Positions 35,447 through 46,941 of a DNA stretch of 64,000 nt are shown one piece after another (the stretch's first letter is position 1; each line of letters opens with the position of its first letter). A program made the translations under genes and the position numbers. The stretch is from Morella rubra. Its lineage: Eukaryota; Streptophyta; Magnoliopsida; Fagales; Myricaceae. The stretch is taken from NCBI GenBank assembly GCA_003952965.2, contig CM025854.1, positions 26,534,715 to 26,598,714 of the forward strand, written 5' to 3'. The notes under the pieces were generated by a model. It made no database searches and had not been told where the DNA came from. It saw only the letters and a program-made list of their open reading frames with translations.

Positions 35447-38365
35447 ATGGAATCCCGCCTTCACCTTCCAACCATCACCTTATCGTTCATGATAATAGCC
35501 ATAAGCTTAATCCACTTCCCATCAGGTCTGTACGCCATTGAGAATGAGAAGTACCTCAATTGCAGCGAAACATTCGAATGTGGAGACATTAAGGGCCTCA
35601 GTTATCCTTTCTGGGGATCAACTCGGCCAAGCTATTGTGGTCACCCAGATTTTCAGTTAAATTGCAGCGGTGGTGTGGCACAGATGAACATCTCATTCTT
35701 GAAGTTCCGAGTCCTTTCCATCAGCGCCGCGTCATCGTCTCTAACAGTTGCTAGAGCGGATTATTGGAACGAGCTTTGTCCTGCTACACTCGTTAATACC
35801 ACCATAAATTCCACCATCTTTTCCTATAGTTCAACTGCTACGAACCTAACGCTCTACTATGGCTGCCCTGCTCCTTCCAGTGGTGTTAATATTTCGACAA
35901 CTGGTACTTTTCAGTTATTTTGCGATATAAACAGTACCATTACCGCCGCCGCCGGCTACTATAATTCGATGATCTCCTCGAATCCGACCTTTAGTAACTT
36001 CCTGGGGTCATGCCAGTACAACGTTAAAGTGCCTGTTGCGCAATCAGCAGTTCCGGCAGCGACGGGCAATGTAACTGAGGCTGCGCTGATTAAAGCTATT
36101 GATGGTGGCTTCACGCTGGAATGGAATGCAAACAATACCTTGTGTAATAGTTGTCAAAATTCCAATGGGCAGTGTGGAACCGACGAAAGCACGAGTAGTT
36201 TCGTCTGCTATGGATCAGCAGCAGAAGGTAATTAGTTTCCGCTTTGTTGTTCTTTAGTTCCTTGCCAATATATCGTTTAGATTCTCAGCTAACTCGCATC
36301 CAGATTAGTAGCTGCCTTTTTCTTATGACAATTTTCATATAGCTTGCCGGCTTTAATCTAGCAAAAAAGCTCCTCAGCCTACGAATTGCTGCGACCTTGG
36401 TTTTTCCTAGCCTAGATGACTATGTCCAAGCACTTGGGAGACACTCCCAATCTTCCATCCTATATTCTAACCGGAGGAATATGTATTAGAAACCTCCATA
36501 TATCTGATGATTTCCCTATGAATAGTTATTGTTTTGATGGAGGGTCAGTGGGAGACACAACATATTCTTCAAAACCACGAGGCTTATCATCAGAGAAACT
36601 CCTTTAGTTACTGTATAAAAGTTTCCAACTATTATGCACTTAGGCATTACTTTCATAAGTCCATGACGACTGATGCGCCAGCAAACGAAAAAGAAAGAGT
36701 CTACGAGGCCTGGCATCCGAGAAATTGCCTCCTTTAATTCAAATGAATAAATATTTCGTTCTGGTCAATGGTGGCCAAATTCTTGGAATTTTCTCCTTGA
36801 AAGTGTCCAAGAATAAATTTCAAGCACAATAATTTTGAAAGTAACCGTTAGTCTCTTACGTTGAAAATAGAATCCCAACCTGGAACAATAGGAAGTGCAC
36901 TGGTTCTCTACTCTTAGGCTCACTGAATAAGCTAATTCTCCCTCTTCCAGTTTATTAAGGTCTTCCTCCCATATCACGTGCATGCATATACACACTCCCT
37001 GAGCATTCTACAATTCCTTCATTTTTAGTCATAGCATCGTCAAGAAATATTATCACCAAGCTAATTAACTTTCGCTTCTTGTTCCAGGTACAAGAGCAAC
37101 ACTTTCTTTGAGAGTGCGAATTGGTCTTATAGGTGGTACGTACTACAGGGATTGGTATTTGATTGGACGATTAATATATTCAAAAATAAATGATCATTTC
37201 TTTGTTTCTTGCTTTATCATATAATGAAAGCTTGTGCTCTTTCGTTCTGTGTTGAACTATTTTTGCCTTGCAGCCTTTTTAGTTGGAGTGGTCGGGACTA
37301 CAGTAGTCATATACTACAGAAAAAGGGCAGTCAGGTGGAGCAGAGAAGCAATGACTGATGATTTTAGGGCAGAGGAAATCATAAAGAAGTATGGATCAAC
37401 AGCTCCCAAGCGATACTCTTATTCGGATCTAAAGAAATTAACCAACTCCTTCAAACATAAGATAGGAAAAGGAGGATTTGGTGTTGTATACAAAGGGAAG
37501 CTACATGACGGCCGTATTGTGGCCGTCAAAGTCCTGAACAGTTCCAAAGGTAAGGGGGACGAATTCGTTAACGAAGTGGCTAGCATTAGTGGAACATCGC
37601 ATGTCAATGTGGTCACTCTGCTAGGTTTTTGCTACGAGAGGACTAAAAGAGCTCTAATCTATGAATTTATGCCCAATGGATCTCTTGATAAATTCATATA
37701 TGGTGAGAAGTCTTCAATTGAAAGTCGTCGCTTGGACGACAAGACGCTGTTCCAAATTGCAGTTGGCATTGCTCGAGGATTAGAGTATTTACACCGTGGC
37801 TGTAGAACAAGGATTCTACATTTTGACATAAAACCTCACAACATACTTTTGGACGAAGATTTGTGCCCCAAAATCTCCGATTTCGGCCTTTCGAAATTGT
37901 GCAAAACAAAACAGAGTATTGTATCAATGATGGGCATGAGAGGAACTGTTGGGTATATTGCACCTGAAGTATTTAGTCGAAACTTTGGTGGAGTCTCTCA
38001 CAAGTCTGATGTCTACAGCTACGGGATGTTAGTTCTTGAAATGGTTGGAGGAAAAAAGGAATTTGTTGAAGGAGCCTCTAATTCCAGTGAAATATATTTT
38101 CCAGATTCTGTGTATAGGAAACTTGAACAAGGCGAGAATTTCGAGACTTCTAGTGAAATTGGAGAGAGAGGAAGAAGAGATAATAAAAAAGATGACAATC
38201 GTGGGTTTGTGGTGCATTCAAACTCATCCTTCGGATCGGCCATCAATGAGTAAAGTGATAGAGATGTTAGAAGGTACTTCTCACTCCTTGCGTATACCAC
38301 CAAGGCCGTGCCTGGATTCACCGAAAAGGTCACCCCAAGATTCTTCCACGTCTTCTTTACGGTAA
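35447..38365 (+). pseudogene. LRK10L-type receptor-like kinase 2 (frameshifted)
   Basis: Model: 35447-36227, 37088-37132, 37274-38365. Signal peptide, GUB_WAK_bind domain ([23 protein letters not shown]) and kinase domain ([35 protein letters not shown]) are present. In a GA-rich run at about 38161-38172 the frame slips and reading ends at 38253. The lost part, kinase subdomain XI with [17 protein letters not shown] and the tail to TAA at 38363-38365, continues in another frame. The WAK_assoc end also lacks its last cysteines (CYGSAAEG instead of a CHC motif). The lesion lies in a slippage-prone sequence, so a base-calling error is possible and the gene may be intact in the plant. Confidence 0.8.
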
Positions 38366-39637
38366 ATTCGACATCTAATATGGCTATAATTGAAGTAGAT
38401 TCATCTTAATACATTGTTCTCCTGATATGTCTATTCGAAGAATACTGATGATAAAGAAATATGCAGGGAACGGGTGGAGCCAAGTGAGGGAGAGTAGAAG
38501 AATAACAAGTGCTATTTTCGAAGCGGTAATCCAAGCCAATAAATTGTTCACTGAGGAGAGATAAGTTCGGCAAACTTACCGCTCCGAGAAGAGTTGCTTT
38601 CCCTGTGGATGGGCCTGCGAAAAGACTTCCTCTGCACCCACGTTGCTGAACACTCTTCTTACTAGCTTTATTTGTTTCTCTTTTTTTTTTTTTTTTTTTT
38701 TTCTTTTCATTTAATTTTGGTTTAGACTGGCCTGAGACCCGATAAACCCAACATTGCCTCTTTTGTCAATTAAAGCATATCAGCAAGTTGCCCTCGCAAA
38801 CAAGCAAATAGCAGCTGAGATGGAATGGGATTCAAAGATAGCACAAAAATGAAATCAAAGGTATATCATCCAATCAATGGCCGTGGTGTCAAGAGTTTTA
38901 ACATAGAGGCGGGACGCTGGGACTCTGTTCTAGATAGAGAGGACCTGAGAAGGTGATCAGGGGTTTTTCCATATAATTTTTTTTTTCTTTTATTTCAAAC
39001 CCGATCGAGCTAGTGGGGGCATGGAAGACTCAAGTTTTCCGGAGAAGTCCAAATTATTTGCTGTAGCGAAGTTCATGTATCTTTCTTTATTTTAATTGTG
39101 ATAACTCAAAATAATTGTCCTGATAGCCTAATATCATATATGCTACGGAAGTTTTAATTTAACATAGGAAAACATCTTTTGCATCTCAAAAACTAAATTA
39201 TACGGTTAAAAATATCAAGTTAATCACAGCCAATAGCCTTTCCTCTATTTGCCTACAAGGTCGTCTTAAGGTTCTTCTACAAATGCTAAAATGTCATTTC
39301 AAGAGACTATTGCCTTATGGAGTGACTATGGGTATGCCACATCCATTGCCGATGTTAATGGTTAACATTTAAGTTTGATTGTTATCCTTGTATTGCTCTG
39401 AGACTTTTCTTATAACATTTAAAGTACCTTACTACAAAGCATTGAAGTTCAGGCCTCCAACTTTGAAGGATGGGTGGTAGGTATCTTTCGGCTTGACTCA
39501 GACTTTCGGAAATACGTCCGACCCGGAACATTTAATCAAGGACCTCCAAGTTAAGAATTGAAAGTTATACCACCTTACTTCTTCTCTTTTCTTTTCTTTC
39601 GGATTACTTCTAATCTCTCAATCTCTACTCTCTGAAA
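38366..39637. other. Spacer between receptor kinases 2 and 3
   Basis: No gene seen. Contains a ~26-base T tract near 38679-38702 and the duplicated leader just before 39638. Confidence 0.65.
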
Positions 39638-42600
39638 ATGGAGTCCCGCCATCACCTTCCAACCATCACCTTGTCGTTCATGATAATAGCCATAAGCTTA
39701 ATCCACATCCCATCAGGTCTGTACGCGGCCATTCAGGATGAGATGTAACTCAATTGCAACAAAACATTCGTATGTGCAGGCATGAAGATCACTTATCCTT
39801 TTTGGGGATCAAATCGGCCAAGCTATTGTGGTCACCCAGATTTTCAGTTAAATTGCAGCGGTGATGTCCCAGAGATCAACATCAAATTCTTGAATTTCCG
39901 AGTCCTTTCCATCAGCGCCGCGTCATCGTCTCTAACAGTTGCTAGAGCGGATTATTGGAACGAGCTTTGTCCTGCTACACTCGTTAATACCACCATAAAT
40001 TCCACCATCTTTTCCTATAGTTCAACTGCTACGAACCTAACGCTCTACTATGGCTGCCCTGCTCCTTCCAGTGGTGTTAATATTTCGACAACTGGTACTT
40101 TTCAGTTCTTTTGCGATATAAACAGTACCATTACCGCCGCCGCCGGCTACTATAATTGGATGATCTCCTCGAATCCGACCTTTAGTAACTTCCTGGGGTC
40201 ATGCCAGGACAACGTTAAAGTGCCTGTTGCGCAATCAGCAGTTCCGGCAGCGACGGGCAATGTAACTGAGGCTGCGCTGATTAAAGCTATTGATGGTGGC
40301 TTCACGCTGGAATGGAATGCAAACAATCCCTTGTGTAATATGTGTCTAACGTCCGGTGGGCAGTGTGGAACCAATGAAAGCACGAGTGCTTTCGCTTGCC
40401 ATTGTACAAACGGGACTTCTTCATCCACGCGTGGATCAGATCAGCCAGCATACAAAGATAGTAATTAGTTTCCGCTTTATTGTTCTTTAATCCGTTGCCA
40501 ATATCCTTCAGATTCTCAGCTAACTAGCATCTAGATTAGTAGATGCTTTTGCTTAGTACAATTTGCATTTAGCTTGCCCGTTTTAATATAGGAAAAAAGC
40601 TCCTCAGCAGACGAATTGCTGCTAACTTTAGTTTTTCCGAGACTGAGGATTATGTCCGAGCACTTGGGAGATACGCCAATCTTCCATCCTATATTCGAAC
40701 CCCATGAATATGTATTAAAAACATCCAGATATCTGATGATTTTCCTGCGGATATTTCTTTTTGGTTTGATGGAGGGTCCACTGGAGACGCAACTTTCACA
40801 AGTCCATGACGCCTGCTGCGCCAGAAAAAAGGATTGAGAAAAAGTCCATCTGCACAGTATTTATCAAACCAAAATTTTATCGTGGTTACAGAAACTTTTC
40901 TCCCTCTAATTTTTTACGAATATTTTCACTTTTTTACTTTTTGACTAATTTTTTTACGAAGAAAATATAATTTTTCATCTATCAATTATAATATATTTTA
41001 TATTTTACACCTTAAATTATCAATTTTAATACATTATATTATCTAATTATTAATTTTTTATACTTTACACTCTTTATCAAATTTTTATATTAAAATAACG
41101 ATAATACTATTGTTCTATTTTACATATATTGAAGATATTATTATCAATTCGTTAATTTTTTAAAGATATTATTATCAAATAGAGGTTGTAAAGTATTTAA
41201 TATTAGTAGTTAAAAAGTATACTGTGTCAAAATGAGTAATTGAGGATGTAAAGTGTCTAATATTAATAATTTAAGAATATAATATTTTAAAAATAATAAT
41301 TCAAAATACAACATGTCACCACACCATATAAAAAATCCTTTTATTCTCGCCGCCATTTTACCGGCTCTTAAAATTTTATTCTAATTTTTTTCGCAAACCA
41401 TTCTCCGCTGGCATCCGAGAAATAAATATTTCTTTTTGGGTCAATGGCGGGCTCATTCTTGGAATTTTCTCCTCGAAAGCGTCCAAGAATTAAATTTCAA
41501 GTACACTCATGAGTCACGGGCAAAAAAGCACAGTGCAAAAAGGCCCATTCCAGGTTTTCCGTTTGCCTCGATGTGTGGCCCAGAGGGTTTCTTTTGGGTT
41601 CATCCGAAATGCAAACCGTGGCCGAAGATTCAAGAGAGTTAGGATGCCTCAAGGCTCAGTCCATATCCTTTTTGTTCATCTCGGAACTCTATCCCATAAT
41701 ACCTGAGCTTTCGAGTTCATTAGGCAAGAGTCGAGCTATACTTGGGCCTGTTGGAGCTGTTGTATGCTCTGTACTGTAGGAAGTGCACTGATTCTCTACT
41801 CCTTAGGCTCACGGAATAAGCTATTCTCCCAGAGCTTTCTACAATTCCTTTTTGCTTCGATACTTGTCACTTTCCACCTTCCTTTTTAGTCATATAACAT
41901 TGTCAATACATATCAAGAATCTAATTAATTTTCTCTTCTTGTTCCAGTTACAGCTAGAATGTCGCTGGCGCTGACTGTTCTTATTGCTGGTACGTACTAC
42001 CACGATTGGTAGGACAATTAATATCTTCAAAAATTAAATATCATTAATTTATATAGTTGTTTGTTCTTTTTTTTGTTTTCCCTAATAGAGTACGTGACCT
42101 GAACTACTTTTGCCTTGCAGGCATTTTCAGTAGTAGTGGTCGGGACTATAGTAATTATATACTACAGGGAAAGGATAGCTTTTTCATGGGTCTGGTGGAC
42201 AAGAGATGCGAGGAATGAGTATTGTAGGGCAGAGGAAATCATAAAAAGGTATGGATCAATAGCTCCCAAGCGATACTCTTATTCTGATCTAAAGAAATTA
42301 ACCAACTCCTTCAAAGATAAAATAGGAAAAGGAGGCTTTGGTGTTGTATACAAAGGGAAGCTACACGACGGGCGTATTGTGGCCGTCAAAGTCCTCAGCA
42401 GTTCCAAAGGTAATGGGGAAGAATTCGTTAGCGAAGTGGCTAGCATTAGTGGAACCTCCCATGTCAATGTGGTCACTCTGCTAGGTTTTTGCTACGAGAG
42501 GACTAAAAGAGCTCTAATCTTTGAATTTATGCCCAATGGATCTCTTGATAAATTCAGATGTGGTGGAAACTCTTCCATTGCAAGTCGTCCCTTGAACAAC

Positions 42601-43223
42601 AAGATGATGTTACAAATTGCAGTTGGCATTGCTCGAGGATTAGAGTATTTACACCGTGGCTGTAGAACAAGGATTCTACATTTTGACATAAAACCTCACA
42701 ACATACTTTTGGACGAAGATTTGTGTCCCAAATCTCTGATTTCGGCCTTTCTAAATTGTGCAAAACAGAACAGAGTATTGTATCAATGATGGGCATGAGA
42801 GGAACTCCTGGGTACATTGCACCAGAAGTATTTAGTCGAAACTTTGGTGGAGTCTCTCACAAGTCTGATGTCTACAGCTATGGAATGTTAGTTCTTGAAA
42901 TGGTTGGAGGAAAAAAAGAATTTACTGTGGGAACCTCTAATTCCAATGAAGTATATTTTCCAGATTCTATATATAGCAAACTTGAGCAAGGCGAGAATGT
43001 CGGGACTTTTGGTGAAAGTAGTGGAGAGGAAGAAGAGATAATAAAAAAGATGACGATAGTGGGTTTGTGGTGCATTCAAACTCGTCCTTCGGATCGGCCA
43101 TCCATGAGTAAGGTGATAGAGATGTTAGAAAGTACCTCTCACTCCTTCCATATTCCACCAAGGCCGTGCCTGGATTCACCCAAAAGGTCACCTCAAGATT
43201 CTTCCACATCTTCGTTATGGTAA
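39638..43223 (+). pseudogene. LRK10L-type receptor-like kinase 3 (nonsense and frameshift)
   Basis: Model: 39638-40460, 41948-41989, 42131-43223. The start and signal peptide are present, but codon 37 is TAA (39746-39748), where copy 2 has a tyrosine codon. The frame then stays open, including the cysteine-rich end CNMCLTSGGQCG and CHCTNG. In the kinase exon a base is missing from the AAAA run at about 42730, just before DFG, so the frame ends at 42789; the DFG-to-C-terminus part continues in another frame to 43223. The phase-consistent acceptor for exon 3 is at 42130, ten bases after the one equivalent to copy 2. Two independent lesions make this a likely true pseudogene. Confidence 0.85.
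40905..41345. mobile_element. AT-rich inverted-repeat element in receptor kinase 3 intron 1
   Basis: The segment TACTTTACACTCTTTATCAA (about 41060) has an imperfect inverted partner near 41175-41200, and flanking TAATATTA/ATTATTAATTT blocks also mirror each other. Copy 2 lacks this stretch in its intron. Boundaries uncertain. Confidence 0.4.
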
Positions 43224-46173
43224 ATTCGATATCTAATATGGCTAGAATTAAAGTAGATTCATCTTTCTACATTGTTCTTATGACTTGTCTATTTCAAGAA
43301 GACTGATGATAAAGGAATTTGCAGGGAACGCGTGGAGCCAAGAGCTGAGTAGAAGAATAACAAGTGTTCAAGTTTGCTGAACTTATCTCGCGTCACCGTA
43401 CAATTGATTTGCTTGGATTACCGGTCCGAGAAGAGTTCCTTTCTCCAGTGGATAGGGCGTATGAAAAGGCAAGTTAGTCAATACAATTTAAAAAATAAAT
43501 AGCTTTTAAGGTCAATGGTAGATTCACGTATACACAAGTTGTCTATTTTGAATAGCTTTATTTGTTTCTCTATATGTATTTATTTAATTTTGGTTTTACA
43601 CTTGCTTGAGTCCGGGTAACACCAACATCAGCAAGTTGTTCTCTCAATTTTTCCATGGTTGCCCTGGCAAACAAGCAAATAACAGGTGAGATTAAATGGG
43701 ATGTGTCGAACCTAAAGACTCCTTGCACAAACCCATATAACATATATAGCTACCAAAAATTGAAGAGATATAGTAGGGATGGATCACTTGGCGAGGGCTT
43801 TAAGCTTCAGGGTGGCTGAGCCCAGTGCTACAATTTCCTTGTTAGACTCGTATTTGTACTTGGTTAAAGCTTCAGGGTGGCTGAGCCCAGTGCTACATTT
43901 TTCTTGTTAGACTCGTATTTGTACTTGGTTGGGCCATCAGACGTTATATGGTCCAAAGGAGAATCGAAATGAATCTACAATGCCAGCATCCTCCCCGGCC
44001 CATACATGTGACTGTTCAACTCCGATTCAAGGTGCGCCCAATAGTTCGACGAGTCCGTTCTTTCAAGTCGCGATCTCCAGCGGATTACGCGGCCAAAATC
44101 AGCGCATTGTTTATTTCAATCAACGGTCCCTTTTGTTCGGGGGTGGAAATAGCAAAGCTGTGATGGAGTTCCGAGTTAGGGGATGGAATCCGAGTCAACT
44201 GTGATAGAAAGTCGCAACTTCAGACTTACGTGAGCGGTCGATCTAACATTTATTTTTCCTAGGAGAATTCCAACGAAAGTTAGAAATTATTTATCAACTA
44301 TATTATCGATTAACATATTTGTATCCACCTTTAAGGCACCATAGAAAGGTATAACCATTATTACATTTAGTACCCCAAAATCCTTATTTTATGGTGGGGA
44401 ATGTAATATCGTCACAACCACTACGATATAAACAAAAAGGAAAAAAAGAAAAGGAGAAAATATAGATAGCATCAGGTTAAGGTCAAGTGGGAAGATATGC
44501 TGTGTCCTACATGCTTGGAAATAACACGTACAGAAATATGCTTTCACCCACCAGTAATCGACTAGCTACCAATATTTGGCACTTTGAATAGTGAGTAGGA
44601 GGCCATTATCAGAAGGAAGGTGAAGCATATATGGTGCTAGCTCGAGATTAATTACGCCAATTTATTGCGTATATAATTGAAACTAATTTTTTTTTAAAAA
44701 AAAATACCCCTTTTCTTCCAATGCATCCGATTGTTTGCTCAATTTCAATGCCGGTTTGCTGTCACCGATAATTACAGGTGAACATGAATGAGGCATGTCA
44801 GTTTGCTAATTAAGGGGATGGTATGCCGAATTCAAGCGGCCTAGAAGACATGAACTTCCACATGTAAACTTTTTTTTTTAATAAGTAAAAACATTAGGTG
44901 CGTTCTCTAACCAGGGTTAAGATTCAAGCAGCATGCTGCTTTAAGATAATTATGGTTTCAATCTCACGACAATAAGAAAAACTTCAAGTATCAACCGCGT
45001 TGAATTTTAGTTTTGATGAAGAAAACGTTAGGTGAGTTCAATAAAAATTACGATTCAAACACGATACATAAAATTTCCATGAGTGCCCTGAACGTAAGTG
45101 ACGTAATATAAAGCATATTAATTTCTCATTAGATATTAGTTGATTGATCAATATTGAGAGAAGCTTATTCTAATTGTTAAAGAATTAATAGTATGACTTT
45201 TGTTGCAAGCAAGTATCTAACTTGTACCATTTGTCAATTATATAACTTTTGTGTTGATTTATTTTATATAAAAAAAAAATACTGCAGACTTTTTAATTTA
45301 GTTGAAATATAATACAAAAGAAAAAGGTCAATTCTATTAATTATACAAGTTTTATACTTGATAGAATTGAGTGGGATGGATTTAAGATGGATTCACAATT
45401 TCAACAAATGGTCTCCATTTTCAATTGATATATAGTTTATATATTTATATTATATTCATCAGGCTTATTTGATTTGATTTTGACTTGTTAAACATCTGAG
45501 GAAGCAAGTTTTTCGCTTAAGTTTGTAGGGAGGCTAGACGTGTAGGTCAGATTTAGAAGGTAACCCAAAACTTTCCTTTCATTTAATTCATTGATTAGCT
45601 TTAATAATTGCTAAACAAGTTTATTTTTTAATCATATTTTGTCGTTGTCAATCAGTCTTCTTCGACGTCACCCCCGAACATGCGTACCCCCTCTCACGGT
45701 GGCAGCAGAATAACTTTCCCCGCACACCACATATATAATCCTCATCTGAGGCAGGCTTTTGGTGCTCAAAACTCTCTTCCACGTCTCTTGCTCTCCCTTT
45801 TGCAACTAAACTGCAGAATTTGGTTGCCTTGTGTTAGTTTACCAGTCTCAGTCTCCTACTCTCCCAAGAAACCACCATATCAAGTTCTCTCACCTTTCGG
45901 CGCTTAGTTCGTCTTCATAGCACCATAAATTTCCAAGCCTTGGAAACGAAATTCCCAGATGTCAATCATTTTCTAGGATTCAAAAAGGTCTTTATGTTTC
46001 TTTCGTGACTGATGAGACTTTTAATTTGTAGAATACGTTAGCTTTGACTCTTTTAATGCGGCCTTTTTATTGCAAATAAAGCGTCAAACTTGCCACAACT
46101 TCTTTCCTCCAAATTTTTATTGTCTGACAGATCTTCCGATTCACTCTTGGCGTTCTTGCAAGGTTCAAGATCA
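43224..46173. other. Spacer between receptor-kinase array and kinase-regulator-like gene
   Basis: No gene supported. Contains a 65-bp tandem repeat (43802-43930). ORFs at 43929-44204 and 45680-45907 show no recognisable domain. The last few hundred bases are the presumed promoter and leader of the next gene. Confidence 0.6.
43802..43930 (+). repeat. Two-copy 65-bp tandem repeat
   Basis: AAGCTTCAGGGTGGCTGAGC...GTACTTGGTT occurs at 43802-43865 and 43867-43930, almost identical, so it is a recent local duplication. Confidence 0.93.
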
Positions 46174-46941
46174 ATGGCGATTGACCTCTACTCGGAAAGT
46201 TCTAATGCGGGTACCAGTCCAAGGATTTCGTTTTCTCATGATTTTTGCCAATCCGATATTGTACCTGTTGAGCGCCGCCCTCTTCGATCGAACTCGTCGG
46301 GCTTGAGCCAGAGCATCGATTTTGACTTCTGCGTTCGTGAGAGTTTCGATCAAGAGTCTTCGTCTGCCGACGAGCTTTTCCTTGATGGCAAAATGCTTGC
46401 GACTGAAATCAAGAAGAAGGCCACTCGCACAAAGCAAATGGATCAGAGCGGCTCTCATCCACCATTGCCACCACCACGTGCTATGCGTGAAAGTAGTCCT
46501 GGTAGGGGCAAAAGTTCAAAGCAAGAGAGCCTGAAAGAAAGCAAGACTGTTGCGAGTAATGAAGCGGACGAGAAGCAGAGTTCCAAGTCCTTTTGGCGGT
46601 TCAAGCGGAGTAGTAGCTGTGGTAGCGGATACGGGAGAAGCTTATGCCCTTTACCTTCAATTTTATCGCGGAGCAACTCAACTGGATCTACGACAAATGT
46701 TAAGCGAGCCCCATTGTCGAATGATGTCCAAAATCCTAAGCAGAGTTCTCAGAAATATGAATCCATAAAAGCATCACAACCTTCTGCTTCAACGAGTTAT
46801 CGAAAGCCTCCACTGAAGAAGGGTCATGGATCGTATGGCAATGGTGTTCGGATTAGTCCTGTTCTGAATGTTCCATCGGCAAATATGTTTGGCTTAGGTT
46901 CAATCTTCTCCAACGGCAAAGATAAGAACAAGAAAAAGTGA
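46174..46941 (+). CDS. Membrane-associated kinase regulator-like protein
   Basis: A single-exon gene of 255 residues starting MAIDLYSESSNAGTSPRISF. The ATG at 46174 is preferred over upstream in-frame codons because family members begin this way. Features: SPRISFSHDFCQSD, SIDFDFCVRESFDQESSSAD, a ELFLDGKML block, a proline run (PPLPPPRAM), the motif SFWRFKRSSSCGSGYGRSLC, PLPSILSRSNSTGS, and a lysine-rich end. No membrane segment is predicted; it is Ser-rich and probably mostly disordered. I relate it to the Arabidopsis AT1G67050-type genes annotated as membrane-associated kinase regulators, from memory. Basic patches could bind membrane lipids (inference). Confidence 0.75.
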   Translation: MAIDLYSESSNAGTSPRISFSHDFCQSDIVPVERRPLRSNSSGLSQSIDFDFCVRESFDQESSSADELFLDGKMLATEIKKKATRTKQMDQSGSHPPLPPPRAMRESSPGRGKSSKQESLKESKTVASNEADEKQSSKSFWRFKRSSSCGSGYGRSLCPLPSILSRSNSTGSTTNVKRAPLSNDVQNPKQSSQKYESIKASQPSASTSYRKPPLKKGHGSYGNGVRISPVLNVPSANMFGLGSIFSNGKDKNKKK

